From Marinobacterium jannaschii DSM 6295 (GTDB taxonomy: Bacteria > Pseudomonadota > Gammaproteobacteria > Pseudomonadales > Balneatricaceae): a stretch of 64,000 nucleotides of DNA. Below the pieces are notes generated by a model that was given only the letters and a program-made list of their open reading frames with translations, was not told the origin of the DNA and ran no database searches. The stretch spans positions 45,527-109,526 of the forward strand of contig NZ_KK211069.1 of NCBI RefSeq assembly GCF_000620085.1, in the 5' to 3' direction. This document shows positions 1 through 9,722 of the stretch, piece by piece. Made by a program: the position numbers and the translations under genes. Positions within the stretch are counted from its first letter, which is position 1. The number at the start of each line of letters is the position of its first letter.

Positions 1-68
1 CGAGCTGGACTCGAACCAGCGACCAATAGATTAACAGTCTACTGCTCTACCAACTGAGCTATCAGGGA
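1..68 (-). tRNA. tRNA-Asn (GTT), 3' end cut by window edge
   Basis: On the minus strand the sequence folds as a tRNA: acceptor 5' strand TCCCTGAT, D-arm AGCTCAGTTGGTAGAGCA, anticodon arm with GTT flanked by CT and AA (asparagine), and the T-arm GGTTCGAGTCC. The 3' acceptor strand and CCA lie beyond base 1, so the gene is partial. The 5' end is set at 68 because TCCCTGA would pair with the missing 3' strand. A consensus-like promoter lies just upstream. Confidence 0.95.
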
Positions 69-89
69 ACACCTCATCTGTGGCGGCGT

Positions 90-118
90 ATATTAATGAC
101 CGCCCATGAGACCGTCAA
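90..118 (-). promoter_or_regulatory. sigma-70 promoter of the tRNA-Asn gene
   Basis: Reading the minus strand, TTGACG (118-113) and TAATAT (95-90) are separated by exactly 17 nt and lie directly upstream of the tRNA. The bases just after the -10 box are GC-rich (cgccgcc), the kind of discriminator known from stringently controlled stable-RNA promoters. The boxes are seen; use as a promoter is inferred. Confidence 0.7.
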
Positions 119-663
119 GGCAATTTTCGTAAATTTATCAAAAAATTAGCGTTCATTGCTGTGTATTTGATTCAGCTATAATCTGGCGAAAGAGATTGAT
201 TAAAAGTAGTACAGCAGGACGCTGGAACAGGTTGTTTGCTTAATGATCAGCAAGGGTTGGCTGCTAATTGATCAGTTCTTCAGAAGCTGTGGTTTATGTA
301 TTTTCAATTACGGATAATAGAGTTATCGATCCGAAATGGGTTGGGGCCATCCGGCTTTGCCTGGCGAGCGATGGGGATCGACTGTGATGACTTCTGAGGT
401 CACCGCTGAGAAAGTTAAACAAACAGGTCGGCTGAAGGAGTGAAGGCGCTGCCTTTTCTGTCTAAAAAGTTGTACTGTTGCGCAATAAAAAACATATAGA
501 ACAGGCTTCACTGGCAAATAGCGCTGGTAACTGTCTGACTGAAACGGTGCCAGCCGGTCTCAGTGGGAGTGCCCGGGATAACGACCTGAACGGATCTGCT
601 AGCGGGTCGTGGTTCCCCGCAGACGAATTGAATGCCTGATACCTCCAAAAGAGGATGCACTAG
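119..663. other. non-coding stretch between tRNA-Asn and ycaO
   Basis: I see no convincing gene here. The open frames at 323-517 and 508-963 on the minus strand have no family resemblance, and the second overlaps the start of ycaO. The last part (about 520-660) is GC-rich with short inverted segments and could be a leader for ycaO, but it matches no riboswitch I recognise. A stop codon (TAG, 661-663) lies immediately before the ycaO start, so that gene cannot extend into this region. Confidence 0.5.
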
Positions 664-2397
664 ATGACGATGATTCCCGGTAAAGATGCGTCGCTGGAAC
701 ACTCTATCAGCCGCATGACTACCACCCTGGAACAACTGGGGTTTGATCTGGAAGAAGTTCACTGGCTGAATCCAGTGCCCAATGTGTGGTCGGTACATAT
801 TCGTGATCGAAAATGCCCGATACTGTTTACCAATGGACGCGGCTCCAGCAAAGAGGCCGCACTGGCCAGCGCGCTGGGTGAATTTGTCGAACGGCTGGGG
901 ACAAATTACTTTTTCGCCGACTACTACCTGGGAGATGACTACGCCCGGGCTCCCTTCGTACATTACCCCAATGAGAAGTGGTTTCCTGCAACCGCCGACC
1001 AGCTTCCTGCGGAGTTGCTGGATGAACCCTCGCTTTTCCAGTACGACATGAAGGGCGAGCTGAAGGCCTCAATGCTGGTTGATCTGAACTCTGGCAATAC
1101 TGCCCGCGGCATTTGTGCATTGCCATTCACCCGTCAGCGCACCGGTGCAACGGTTTGGTTCCCGGTCAATGTACTGGGTAACCTCTATGTCAGTAACGGC
1201 ATGGCTGCGGGTAACAATAAGTACGAGGCCCGGGTACAGGCACTGTCTGAAATCTTCGAACGGCATATTAAGAATACAATCTTGTCGTCGGGTATCAGCC
1301 TGCCGCGTATTCCTGATGAAGTGGTGGCAGGGTACCCGGCCGTTCAGGCATCAATCGACGCCCTGCGAGATCACGGTTTTGTGATTGTGATCAACGATGC
1401 CTCTCTGGCGGGTAAATTCCCGCTGGTGAATGCGACGCTGATCAATCCGGAAAATGGTGGGTGCTTTGCTGCCTTCGGCGCCCATCCAAAATTTGAAGTT
1501 GCGCTGGAACGGGCGGTGGCGGAGTTGCTACAGGGACGGGCGCTCAACCAGCTGGCCGGTTTCCAGCCACCGACCTTTGACCTGCAGGATGTGGCTGATC
1601 CACATAACCTTGAAACCCACTTTATCGATTCCAGCGGTATCGTCGCCTGGGATCTGTTGTCAGAAGATGCAGATTACGAGTATACCCCCTGGAATACAGA
1701 AGGTGATTCCAGAACGGAGTTCGAACATCTTTGTTATCTGATCCATCGCGTCGACATGGACATCTACATCACAGACTACGAGCACCTGGGCATCTACTGT
1801 TGCCGTATCGTCGTGCCGGGCATGTCAGAAGTCTATCCGGTGGATGAACTTCTCTGGAGCAACAACAATCGTGGCCTGCCTTTCCGCGAGGCTTGTCTGC
1901 GGCTGAATGCCCTCAGCAGCGACGCCTGTGGTCAGTTGCTCGATGAGCTGGAAGATGCCGCTATAGCCGAGCAGGAAAAAGTTACCGAACTGGTCGGCAT
2001 TGCCCCGGATGCCAATACTGCCTGGGCCAACCTGAGGGTTGGTGAACTGAAAAGCCTCCTGGCATTAAGAACCGGTGACCTGCAGCAGGCGCTGGACTGG
2101 AACCACTGGGTGCAGGGATTCGGGCAGTTACCGTCGGCACGCATGGCATTGCATCGCTGCCTTGGTGAACTACTCTCCTTTGCGCTTGATGAAGAACGCC
2201 AGTTGGCGGACTACCAGGCCTTGTTGCAACAGATTCACGGCGAAGAACGCTTTAGTCGCTGCCAGCGGATGTTGGAAGGAGATGAGGTATTTGCCGATCT
2301 GCCGGTCGATGATGGTTCGCTGAACCATTTCGCCACACACCGGAAACTGCTGTCGGTGTATGAAAAGGTGCAGAAGGCCAAGCGAAAAGCAGCCTGA
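664..2397 (+). CDS. ycaO: YcaO-family protein (ribosomal S12 methylthiotransferase accessory factor type)
   Basis: The 577-residue product matches the long E. coli YcaO type in length (about 586 aa) and in its opening, with the motif TNGRGSSKEAALASALGEFVERL at about residues 56-78 broken here only for description. The YcaO fold binds ATP and phosphorylates amide backbones. E. coli YcaO is linked to beta-methylthiolation of ribosomal protein S12 with RimO, so the product is probably cytosolic. The glutamate-rich ATP-binding segments (EFVERL near residue 75, EARVQALSEIFERH near 185) are visible. The start is ATG 664, directly after an in-frame stop and downstream of the ribosome site AAGAGGA. 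It stands alone and ends in a clear terminator. No peptide-precursor or dehydrogenase gene lies nearby, so a natural-product (TOMM) role is unlikely. Confidence 0.9.
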   Translation: MTMIPGKDASLEHSISRMTTTLEQLGFDLEEVHWLNPVPNVWSVHIRDRKCPILFTNGRGSSKEAALASALGEFVERLGTNYFFADYYLGDDYARAPFVHYPNEKWFPATADQLPAELLDEPSLFQYDMKGELKASMLVDLNSGNTARGICALPFTRQRTGATVWFPVNVLGNLYVSNGMAAGNNKYEARVQALSEIFERHIKNTILSSGISLPRIPDEVVAGYPAVQASIDALRDHGFVIVINDASLAGKFPLVNATLINPENGGCFAAFGAHPKFEVALERAVAELLQGRALNQLAGFQPPTFDLQDVADPHNLETHFIDSSGIVAWDLLSEDADYEYTPWNTEGDSRTEFEHLCYLIHRVDMDIYITDYEHLGIYCCRIVVPGMSEVYPVDELLWSNNNRGLPFREACLRLNALSSDACGQLLDELEDAAIAEQEKVTELVGIAPDANTAWANLRVGELKSLLALRTGDLQQALDWNHWVQGFGQLPSARMALHRCLGELLSFALDEERQLADYQALLQQIHGEERFSRCQRMLEGDEVFADLPVDDGSLNHFATHRKLLSVYEKVQKAKRKAA

Positions 2398-2425
2398 GAC
2401 GGGCCTGGCCCGGAGGCGATAACAT

Positions 2426-2454
2426 GAAAAAGGCTGCCTGAGCAGCCTTTTTTG
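2426..2454 (+). terminator. intrinsic terminator after ycaO
   Basis: AAGGCTGC-CTGA-GCAGCCTT hairpin flanked by A-run and T-run, 30 bases after the ycaO stop. The flanking A and T runs would let it work in both directions. Confidence 0.9.
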
Positions 2455-2619
2455 TTGGCGGTCACTGGGCTAGAATCCCCACCTTTAGTCTATTTAATCG
2501 GGTATTGGGTATCAGACCAGCCCTGTCATCGCATCAATCAGCGCTGACGGTTGCGTCGTTGTTGCGCCCGGTATCCAGGAATTTTGCCCTTTGCAGGGTG
2601 TTTTGTATGCAGGGTTCAG

Positions 2620-4023
2620 ATGCTTTTTAACAAGCTCCCGGATGACTTGTTTCTACCGCTTGCAGGTAAAAACCGCCAGGTATACCAGGCGGTTTTGCAG
2701 GCTGTAGCTGACGTATTTTTCGATGAAGATCTGATCGACCCCTTCGTTCCCAAAGACCTGGTGCGTTCCACCATAGAAGATGCCGTGGTGCGTCATGGTA
2801 TTCGCCGTTGGGAACCGGAGGAGGGCGACGGAGAAGAGGGAAGAGAGCCGCCTCGCTCCAGTGCGGAGTATGCCAGCCGGATCTATCGTCGGCTGGTTGC
2901 CACCGGCTGGCTGGAAGAGGAACAGAAGATCTACCGCACTTATGTGCTGCTTTCGCCCTCGATCAGCTTTCTGTTGCGCTCGCTGGTATCGATTGCCCGA
3001 CTGGAAAAACGCAGCTACGGTGGTGCCGTACTGAACGTTCTTTCCTCGCTGGAAGCGGCAATCAACGACCCGGCCGGACGTGGTATCACGCTGGCAGAGG
3101 CGTCCCAGACGGCATCAGATTTCAGCGCCCACCTGACGGATATGATGCTGGGGCTGAGGGAGCTGAAGATCAATCTCTCCCAGACCAATAATCCGCAGGA
3201 GATCGTACGTAACTTCTTCGAACGCTTTGTTGAGCATATTCTGGTCTCTGACTACAAGACCCTGAAGACCAACAACAACCCGTTCCGTTTCCGGCGTCAG
3301 ATCCTGGCTCTGTTGCGTGACCTGCAGTTCGACACGGTGAAAGTCGATCTGCTGACCAAGCATTACCAGCAGCAGTTCGACAGCGAATACCACGATGCCG
3401 AAGCGATGGTGCACCAGCATATTAACCGCATTATCCGCATCTTTGAGTCGGTTGATCAGCGTCTGAATACCATTGATGACTTCCGCTATCGGCTTGAAAA
3501 ACGGGTGGCGGACACCGTTCGCTATATGGATAAGACGACGCCGGGAATGGCGGCACGCCTGTCACGCGTGATCACCCAGATCAGTCGTAAGCAGGAAGAA
3601 CTCTATCCGAAGATCGATACGCTGGATGAAGTGGGCTTCCTGTCACCGGGCAGTGTCAGGGCACCGGTGAGACGCCGGGTTGAAACCCAGCCCCGGGTGA
3701 TTACCCAGGCGACGATCGATCCGAAAGTGCTCGAATTGCGCCGCTTGTTTAAAGAGCACAAAGAGCGCCGGGAGGTATCGGCCGATAAGATCGAGCTGTA
3801 CCTTGAGCGCCATCTGGCCGGACGCGACAGTCTGGCCGCGACGGAGTTTACTATCGAGTCCGTCGAAGACTACATCTGTTTCAGTTATGTCCGTCACCTC
3901 AAGTCTCTCGGCAAAAAGGCCAGTAAGACGGTGGCGAAATTTGATATCAGTATCTCCGACCAGTACGTACGCGTAGCCGATATGGTTGAATGTCGGGATT
4001 TCGTGATTGAAAGGAAAGGTTAA
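2620..4023 (+). CDS. JetA/MksF-like kleisin of an SMC (Wadjet/MksBEF-type) complex
   Basis: The 467-residue product begins MLFNKLPDDLFLPLAG, the typical opening of the JetA/MksF family (DUF5716-type), and is about the usual length. It should be the kleisin that bridges the SMC heads of the protein encoded two genes downstream. An N-terminal winged-helix-like region (about 1-130) is followed by a long helical middle (170-350) and a C-terminal segment (400-467). I prefer ATG 2620 over the open frame's earlier start at 2551: the extra 23 residues are cysteine-rich and unlike the family. The stop is followed at once by the next gene (ATG 4024), so the two are translationally coupled. Family known, function inferred: DNA loop extrusion, plasmid restriction or chromosome organisation. 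Confidence 0.85.
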   Translation: MLFNKLPDDLFLPLAGKNRQVYQAVLQAVADVFFDEDLIDPFVPKDLVRSTIEDAVVRHGIRRWEPEEGDGEEGREPPRSSAEYASRIYRRLVATGWLEEEQKIYRTYVLLSPSISFLLRSLVSIARLEKRSYGGAVLNVLSSLEAAINDPAGRGITLAEASQTASDFSAHLTDMMLGLRELKINLSQTNNPQEIVRNFFERFVEHILVSDYKTLKTNNNPFRFRRQILALLRDLQFDTVKVDLLTKHYQQQFDSEYHDAEAMVHQHINRIIRIFESVDQRLNTIDDFRYRLEKRVADTVRYMDKTTPGMAARLSRVITQISRKQEELYPKIDTLDEVGFLSPGSVRAPVRRRVETQPRVITQATIDPKVLELRRLFKEHKERREVSADKIELYLERHLAGRDSLAATEFTIESVEDYICFSYVRHLKSLGKKASKTVAKFDISISDQYVRVADMVECRDFVIERKG

Positions 4024-4905
4024 ATGTTAGGTGATTTGCAGAAATCCATCAGTCGCAGCGATAAATACAAGGAGGACGACTTCGTTCGTGCCGCCAACCA
4101 GCTGCTGACCCATCAGTTTTTGTATGCCGACCGTCCCGGACATCGCGATAGCTACTTTCTGGTAGCGGCCAACATTGACTACTTCAAGAATCTGTTCGCC
4201 GCGATCGGCTGGTCCTTTATCTATCAGCCTGACGAAGCCTATCTCGGCATACTGCCGAAAGGTGAAGAGCGCTTTATGCGCCTGCGCCTGGATGAATCCC
4301 TGCTGCTGCTTTGCCTGCGGCAGCAATATGAGCAGAAGCTGGAAGGCTTTGAGGTCGAAGCCGGCAAGGCCTTTACCTCGACCTATGATCTGCTCAGCCT
4401 GTACGAAAACCTCACCGGTAAAGACCTGCCGAATGAGACGCGGTTGAAAGAGATTCTTTCCCTGTTTGCCCGCCACGGCATTATCGAGCGTGGCAAACCA
4501 GAGGTGAGCGACCCGAAGAACATCCCGTTGAAGATTAATCCGTCTATTCGCTATGTAGTGGTTGAGGACTATATCCGTCAGCTGGAAGCATTGTGCGACA
4601 CCGATGCGCCTGAAGCCGATGAAGACGAAGCGCCCGCTGACAATCAGGCTACAACTGACACGACGGCTGATGGCGAAGACAAGAAAGCTGAGTCTGCGCA
4701 GGATACAGCGGACAGCAGCACCGGGAAGTCAGACAGCGATGAAGCTGACCAGGCCGCTGACGAGGCGGACAGCGGTGATGCTGCGTCGCAAGAGGCGCCG
4801 GGTGCAGATGCTCAGGCAACGCAGGAGACTGCGAAAGCGCCGGGCGAACCAGCCGAACAGACCGATAAGCAGGACGAACAGGTAGCAGAGGAGAGCGCTG
4901 AATGA
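4024..4905 (+). CDS. JetB/MksE-like KITE subunit (DUF4194) with long acidic tail
   Basis: Residues 1 to about 190 resemble the DUF4194/MksE/JetB family: tandem winged-helix KITE proteins that bind the kleisin of MukBEF-like SMC complexes. This start (ATG 4024) follows the jetA-like stop directly. Its end overlaps the start of the SMC gene by 4 bases (ATGA), so all three subunits are coupled. The odd part is the C-terminus. From about residue 193 to 293 the chain is almost only D, E, A, S, T, Q and K, with no predicted fold and strongly acidic. The family is usually about 200 residues, so this is an added disordered tail of about 100 residues. Its role is unknown; a DNA-mimic or autoinhibitory function is only a guess. 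Confidence 0.85.
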   Translation: MLGDLQKSISRSDKYKEDDFVRAANQLLTHQFLYADRPGHRDSYFLVAANIDYFKNLFAAIGWSFIYQPDEAYLGILPKGEERFMRLRLDESLLLLCLRQQYEQKLEGFEVEAGKAFTSTYDLLSLYENLTGKDLPNETRLKEILSLFARHGIIERGKPEVSDPKNIPLKINPSIRYVVVEDYIRQLEALCDTDAPEADEDEAPADNQATTDTTADGEDKKAESAQDTADSSTGKSDSDEADQAADEADSGDAASQEAPGADAQATQETAKAPGEPAEQTDKQDEQVAEESAE

Positions 4906-7900
4906 AGCAGCTCAATAGAATCGTACTGGTAAACTGGTATGTACTGGGTGCGGTTGAAATTCCGATCAAGGGTAATGTCGCGATTGTAGGCCCGAACGGT
5001 TCCGGCAAATCTTCCCTGCTGGATGCTATCCAGACCGTACTGATGGGTGGCCATAAGCGTCACCTGAGCTTTAACGCCTCTGCCGGTGATAAGAGCGAGC
5101 GTAGCCTGCGCACCTACTGCCTGGGTTTCCTGGACTCTTCCGGCCAGAAAGCAACGGCGCGTGAAGACTCCATCAGCTACATGGCGCTGAGCTTTTTTGA
5201 TACCGAAACCACGAAAGAGACCTGCATCGGCATTGCCATCAGCGCGTCGACCGCAACGGCGGAAGAAGATGTACTCGGTCGCTTTATCCTGCCGGATTTC
5301 TCTGTTCACCTGGATGACTTCACCACTGTGCAGGGCGACGGGCGTATGCCGCGTGCCTGGAACGATGTGAAGGAAAACCTGCTGAAACAGTGCCCGGATA
5401 TGGTGCTGGAGAAGCGCGCCAGCCGCTTTATCCGCGATATGGTGACCCATCTGAGTTTCGACAAGGATATGCCGAACGACGATGATAAGTTCGTCAAGAA
5501 CTTCAAGAATGCCCTGAAGTTCGTGCCGATCGACAGCCCGACCCGCTTTATCCGTGAATCGGTACTGGATGAGAATATCGTTCATGTGGGAGCTTTCCGA
5601 AAATCGCTCGATGAATATCGCTCGATGGAGGAAAAAACCCGCGAAGTTGCCGATCGTATCGCCGAGCTGGAAAACGTACAGGACCTCTGTAAGGGCATCT
5701 CTCGTAACGTTCGCAACGCGGCTGAATACGAGTGGGTAGTGCATGAAACCCGCTTTGAAAATGCCGACCTGAAGAAGGAAGAGGTGCAGGAGCGCCTGGA
5801 AACCAGTCAGGAGAAGGAAGAGAGCCTGCAGCAACAGCTTGAGCAGAACAGCGAAAAGCTCAATCAGGTCATGCAGCAGCTGGCGGATACCCGCGCCGAG
5901 CTTAACAACTCAGACAGTGCCCATAAGATCAAGGCACTGGAGGCGGCGGTTGAAGCCCGTACCCACGAAGTCAACGTGGTGAAAGACAAGATTCAGCGCG
6001 TCTATAACCTGCTGCGCAGCACCGTTGGTTTTGCCAATGCCGAACAGTTCCTGCCGGAAAGTTTCCTGCCGGTGGTCAAAGAATCGGTAGAGCTGTGGCG
6101 TGGTGGTCAGGAGCTGATGTCCGACCTCTGGCCGATGGAGCCGGTCGCCGTCGACAACAACCTGAAGGCGCTGAAAAAGCATATCGACTCGGTGCGCCGT
6201 GAAATTGCCCGTCGTTACGAATCTTCGGTGATCCGTATCAACGAGCTGCGCAGCGTGATTCAGGATCAGAAATCGGCCGTCGAGCAGCTCAAGCAGGGTC
6301 GCGCTCCGGTGCGCCGTAACACCTCTGAGCTGATGGAATTGCTGAACGACTATGGTATCGAGTCGACGCCGATCTGTGAGCTGGTGGATATCAACGACGA
6401 CAAATGGCGTGTCGCGGTCGAGTCCTTCCTCGGAGCCCGCCGTGAAGCGCTGGTGGTCGATCCTGATCGGGTAAAGGAAGCAATTACCCTGTATCGCCGC
6501 AAAGGCCGCCACCTCAAAGGCTGCCGAATTATCAACACCACCAGATCCCACGAGTGGCTTGATCGCTATAAGGCGGGCTCTCTGGCGCACTTTATCGAGA
6601 CCGATAACGAGCATGCCCGCGCCTATATGAACCGCGCCCTGGGTGGCGTGATGGCGGTCGAAACCGAAAACCAGCTGTTGAAGCATGAGCGTGCCCTGAC
6701 CTATGACTGCATGTTGCAGAGTGAAGGCTCAACCACGGCCATCAATGAACTGCAGCCGGTTATGGGCATCCGCCGCCGTACCAGCCATCTGGAGCAACAG
6801 GGTAAGCAGATGGATCAGCTGGTGGCTGAATTTGCCCAGGTGGGCAAACAGCACGAACAGCTGGAGAAATTGCGCGATAACCTGATCAACCTGGCGACCA
6901 GCCTGACGGGCGTCACCGAACGTGTGTTTGATCTGGTGACACAGCGCGATCAGCTGAATACCGAAATTGATGGCCAGCGTCAGGCGATCACTGACCTGCG
7001 CAACCATGATGATTCCGGTATCCAGCAGCGCATTGCTGAACTGGCGGAAAACCAGAAACAGACCGAACAGCAGCAGCGTGTGCTGATGGATAAGCTGCAG
7101 CGCGCCCGTACCTCCATCATTAAGGACAATGCGGCGCTGGAAGTGCTGGATCAGGAGATGGAAGATCACGCCCGTGCCCGCATGCAATGTGCCGACCGCG
7201 CAGCCTTCGATGCTCAGTCCGCCCAGGAAAAACGGGATTACCTGGACGAGACCTGTACCGGTGATCTGGATCGCATCATCTTTGAAGCGGCGAAAAAAGC
7301 CCAGTCGGAAATGAGCCTGCATGAGCGGAAGAAAAACGCCGTGCGTGAAGCGGTGGCTCAGTACAAAGGCAAATTCCATGGTGGTGGATTGTCCCATCAG
7401 GGGCTGGACAATATCGATGCCCAGTCCAGCCATGAAGATCTGGTGCGCTTTGTGGATGAAACCACTCAGGCGTTACGTGATTCAGAGCTGGCCGAGTACA
7501 CCCAGAAAGCCGAGCGTGCCCGTGTCGAAGCCGAAACCACTTTCCGCTCTGACTTTGTGGCTCACCTTAACGACCAGATTAACAAGATCAAGGATCTGAT
7601 CCGCGAGCTGAACCAGCACCTCAAGCATCGTCCGTTTAACCGCGAGATGTATAGCTTCGAGATGACACCGAACCCGGAACTGAAAGATATTCTGGAACTG
7701 GTGGAAGCCTACACCCGTATGGACCAGGCTAATGTCGGCTCGCTGTTCGATATGAAGTTCGACGACAAGAAGCCTCATTACGATGCTCTGGCGCGTATCC
7801 ACGACGTACTGAAAGATGAGGGTGAAAGTAGCCTGCTGCAGGATTACCGTAACTTCTACAACTTCGAGCTGGTGGTGAAAGACCTCAACGGCAACCGCAA

Positions 7901-8339
7901 GACTACCCTGACGCAGCGTATCAAGACCGGTTCCGGTGGTGAGCATCAGGTACCGTTCTATGTTGCGATCGCGGCCGCAATGGGCGCCACCTATCGACTG
8001 CGAGAGGACGCCGATGGCAAGGTGCTGGGCGGTATGAGTCTGTCGGTATTCGATGAGGCGTTCAACAAACTCGACTCTGAGAACACCATGACCTCGCTTG
8101 GCTTTATGAGCGACCTGGGACTGCAGACCATCATTGCGGCACCGGATGAGAAGTACAGCCTGCTCAGCTCCTGTATGGATACCATCATCAACGTCTGCCG
8201 TGACGGCCGGGTAGTGGATATCGATGTCGAGTTCCCCACCGAGAAGGGTAAGGAATTGCTCAACTCCGACAACCCACGCAAGCTAATGGCTGAGATCGAC
8301 GCTGAGATTGAAGCAGAACTGGCGGTCGATCCGGCCTGA
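4902..8339 (+). CDS. JetC/MksB-like SMC ATPase
   Basis: This 1145-residue protein is an SMC/RecN/MukB-type ATPase. Walker [10 protein letters not shown] is at about 30-38 and a signature-like GSGGEH at about 1010. Walker [13 protein letters not shown] is at about 1045-1056. Between them are two long coiled-coil arms (about 270-340 and 620-900) and a hinge-like globular region (about 450-580). This is the JetC size; canonical MukB (about 1480) is longer. With its kleisin and KITE partners it should form an ATP-driven DNA-loop-extruding complex. In Wadjet systems a JetD nuclease follows and cleaves small circular DNA. Here the operon ends with a terminator after this gene and no JetD-like protein is encoded in the window. 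Confidence 0.9.
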   Translation: MKQLNRIVLVNWYVLGAVEIPIKGNVAIVGPNGSGKSSLLDAIQTVLMGGHKRHLSFNASAGDKSERSLRTYCLGFLDSSGQKATAREDSISYMALSFFDTETTKETCIGIAISASTATAEEDVLGRFILPDFSVHLDDFTTVQGDGRMPRAWNDVKENLLKQCPDMVLEKRASRFIRDMVTHLSFDKDMPNDDDKFVKNFKNALKFVPIDSPTRFIRESVLDENIVHVGAFRKSLDEYRSMEEKTREVADRIAELENVQDLCKGISRNVRNAAEYEWVVHETRFENADLKKEEVQERLETSQEKEESLQQQLEQNSEKLNQVMQQLADTRAELNNSDSAHKIKALEAAVEARTHEVNVVKDKIQRVYNLLRSTVGFANAEQFLPESFLPVVKESVELWRGGQELMSDLWPMEPVAVDNNLKALKKHIDSVRREIARRYESSVIRINELRSVIQDQKSAVEQLKQGRAPVRRNTSELMELLNDYGIESTPICELVDINDDKWRVAVESFLGARREALVVDPDRVKEAITLYRRKGRHLKGCRIINTTRSHEWLDRYKAGSLAHFIETDNEHARAYMNRALGGVMAVETENQLLKHERALTYDCMLQSEGSTTAINELQPVMGIRRRTSHLEQQGKQMDQLVAEFAQVGKQHEQLEKLRDNLINLATSLTGVTERVFDLVTQRDQLNTEIDGQRQAITDLRNHDDSGIQQRIAELAENQKQTEQQQRVLMDKLQRARTSIIKDNAALEVLDQEMEDHARARMQCADRAAFDAQSAQEKRDYLDETCTGDLDRIIFEAAKKAQSEMSLHERKKNAVREAVAQYKGKFHGGGLSHQGLDNIDAQSSHEDLVRFVDETTQALRDSELAEYTQKAERARVEAETTFRSDFVAHLNDQINKIKDLIRELNQHLKHRPFNREMYSFEMTPNPELKDILELVEAYTRMDQANVGSLFDMKFDDKKPHYDALARIHDVLKDEGESSLLQDYRNFYNFELVVKDLNGNRKTTLTQRIKTGSGGEHQVPFYVAIAAAMGATYRLREDADGKVLGGMSLSVFDEAFNKLDSENTMTSLGFMSDLGLQTIIAAPDEKYSLLSSCMDTIINVCRDGRVVDIDVEFPTEKGKELLNSDNPRKLMAEIDAEIEAELAVDPA

Positions 8340-8360
8340 TCATCAGGCAATGATCGATAA

Positions 8361-8392
8361 GAAAGGCGTTTCCAACCGGAAGCGCCTTTTTT
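8361..8392 (+). terminator. intrinsic terminator closing the SMC operon
   Basis: AAAGGCG-TTTCC-AACC-GGAA-GCGCCTTTTTT hairpin with a T-run, starting 22 bases after the SMC stop codon. It marks the end of the three-gene operon and argues that no fourth gene belongs to it. Confidence 0.85.
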
Positions 8393-8472
8393 GTGGGCGA
8401 CAGAGCTTTTACGGAGGGCTGATTGCACCGCACAGCTGCTGGCCGTCAGGCATCTGGCAGATAATGAAGCGG

Positions 8473-9177
8473 CTAAATCACGGGCTGCAAGCGTCGCAGC
8501 TTCAAGCGCGGCTCTGGCTTTTTAAGATCAGGAATCAGGCTGGCGAAGGCCTGTTCATCCCGCAGCAGGTACAGCCTCTGTCCATCGCGTTCACCACGCC
8601 AGCGCCTGGGCTCGTTCACCAGCGCCATCTGCAGCTGCTCGGGCTGAGGCGCGGGAATCGTTGCAAAGCTGTCATCTCCGGCGGGTAAAACCAGTTGTTC
8701 ATTACGCAGGTCGGTAAACTGGCGGTGACTGATTAACCGAAGCAGGGCCCTGGCATACCATGTTTGGGGGGGCTCGTTCAAAGGTGCTAGTAAACCGATG
8801 CTACCGGGCGGTATGATCCGTCGTTCTTTCGCGTAAAATTTTCGTACCGTAAGGTCGGTATGAATACCCAACAGGGAGTTGTCGCGGACGTTGCTGTTAA
8901 AATCCAGCTCGGCCAGTCCGGCGATAATGGTCGTCAGTTGCCAGTTGCAGGCGGTAATCAGTTTCCAGGCAGGCTCAGGCGAGAGGCGGGAGCCCAAGCT
9001 GTATTTGACCGCTTCCTTGCCATGTCGGACGCCCTGTAACAGGCTGATCTGCAGATAAGTACTCTGCATATCGACCAGACACTCCGGTTGTTGAATATAG
9101 CAATAGGGATGCTTACGCTGGCAGAACTCAATCCATTGTTGACGATTTTGCAGCTCTGGCAGCACTTTGATGATCAT
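8473..9177 (-). CDS. hypothetical protein, family not recognised
   Basis: The 234-residue open frame has normal codon use and starts at ATG 9177 with only a weak ribosome site (GAGAC). There is no signal peptide or membrane segment. The N-terminal two thirds look folded, with a mixed helical/strand pattern and several tryptophans and cysteines. The C-terminal 60 residues are rich in R, L and P and basic (RRWRGERDGQRLYLLRDE). It points towards the SMC operon and ends about 130 bases from that operon's stop; it is read on the other strand and so is not part of it. It does not resemble JetD (about 390 aa, Toprim domain). I do not recognise it and assign no function. Confidence 0.6.
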   Translation of the reverse strand: MIIKVLPELQNRQQWIEFCQRKHPYCYIQQPECLVDMQSTYLQISLLQGVRHGKEAVKYSLGSRLSPEPAWKLITACNWQLTTIIAGLAELDFNSNVRDNSLLGIHTDLTVRKFYAKERRIIPPGSIGLLAPLNEPPQTWYARALLRLISHRQFTDLRNEQLVLPAGDDSFATIPAPQPEQLQMALVNEPRRWRGERDGQRLYLLRDEQAFASLIPDLKKPEPRLKLRRLQPVI

Positions 9178-9291
9178 TCTGTCTCGAAGGGCAATGAACC
9201 CGGCACTGAACGCCGGATTAGGACAACGTGGAAACCTTGAATTATATCGGCCCCCCGACCTTGCGGGAAGCTGGAAACAACAGGATATACG

Positions 9292-9654
9292 ATGAAACTG
9301 CTAAACCGTTCAGCCTACTCACTCCTGCCAAAGCAACCCTTTGTTGACTGGGTTGGTCAGCTGGAGGTCGATGCTGATGGCCTGAACCAGGCACTGAGCC
9401 TTGAAGAGCACCGGCGCGAAGGCACCACCTACCTGATCGACGAGGTGTCCAGCGAAGAAGACCTCAACCAGGCACTGCAGCAGCACTGGCGTCAGATGTT
9501 CGACAACGAACTGGCTGCCTGGGATGAGATTGGCGACCACTGGCCCCATGAGCTGAGCTTTGAGCTGTTCCAGCAGTGGTTCGAGTTACAGCCTCAGGTG
9601 ATGGTGATCGACCTGTCACCGGAGCCGTTACTGATGGCTGCGCTGGACGTCTGA
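9292..9654 (+). CDS. conserved hypothetical small acidic protein
   Basis: A 120-residue, acidic, tryptophan-rich protein with no signal peptide or membrane span. The opening (LLNRSAYSLLPKQPFVDWVG) and the closing acidic/aromatic section (ELSFELFQQWFELQPQVMVIDL) look like a family of uncharacterised proteins of about 120 residues found in Pseudomonas and marine gammaproteobacteria; I recall the type but not a name. The start at ATG 9292 is preceded by AGGAT. It lies 68 bases upstream of the DUF3422 gene and may be cotranscribed with it. Confidence 0.7.
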   Translation: MKLLNRSAYSLLPKQPFVDWVGQLEVDADGLNQALSLEEHRREGTTYLIDEVSSEEDLNQALQQHWRQMFDNELAAWDEIGDHWPHELSFELFQQWFELQPQVMVIDLSPEPLLMAALDV

Positions 9655-9722
9655 GAAATTGCCAGATTGTTGATCTGGCGCTCATTAAGCGATATGAATG
9701 GATTATTTTGCGGGAGTAGACG

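Noticed and set aside
388-402. TGAC...GTCA palindrome upstream of ycaO, like the RutR-type sites
   Set aside because: The spacing is 7 bases, not 6, and ycaO has no link to purine genes.
520-660. possible riboswitch (B12-like words) before ycaO
   Set aside because: A few GC-rich words recall cobalamin riboswitches, but the B12 box and overall layout are not present.
8473-9177. gene as the missing JetD
   Set aside because: Too short, opposite strand, and no Toprim-type or DUF2220/3322 motifs.
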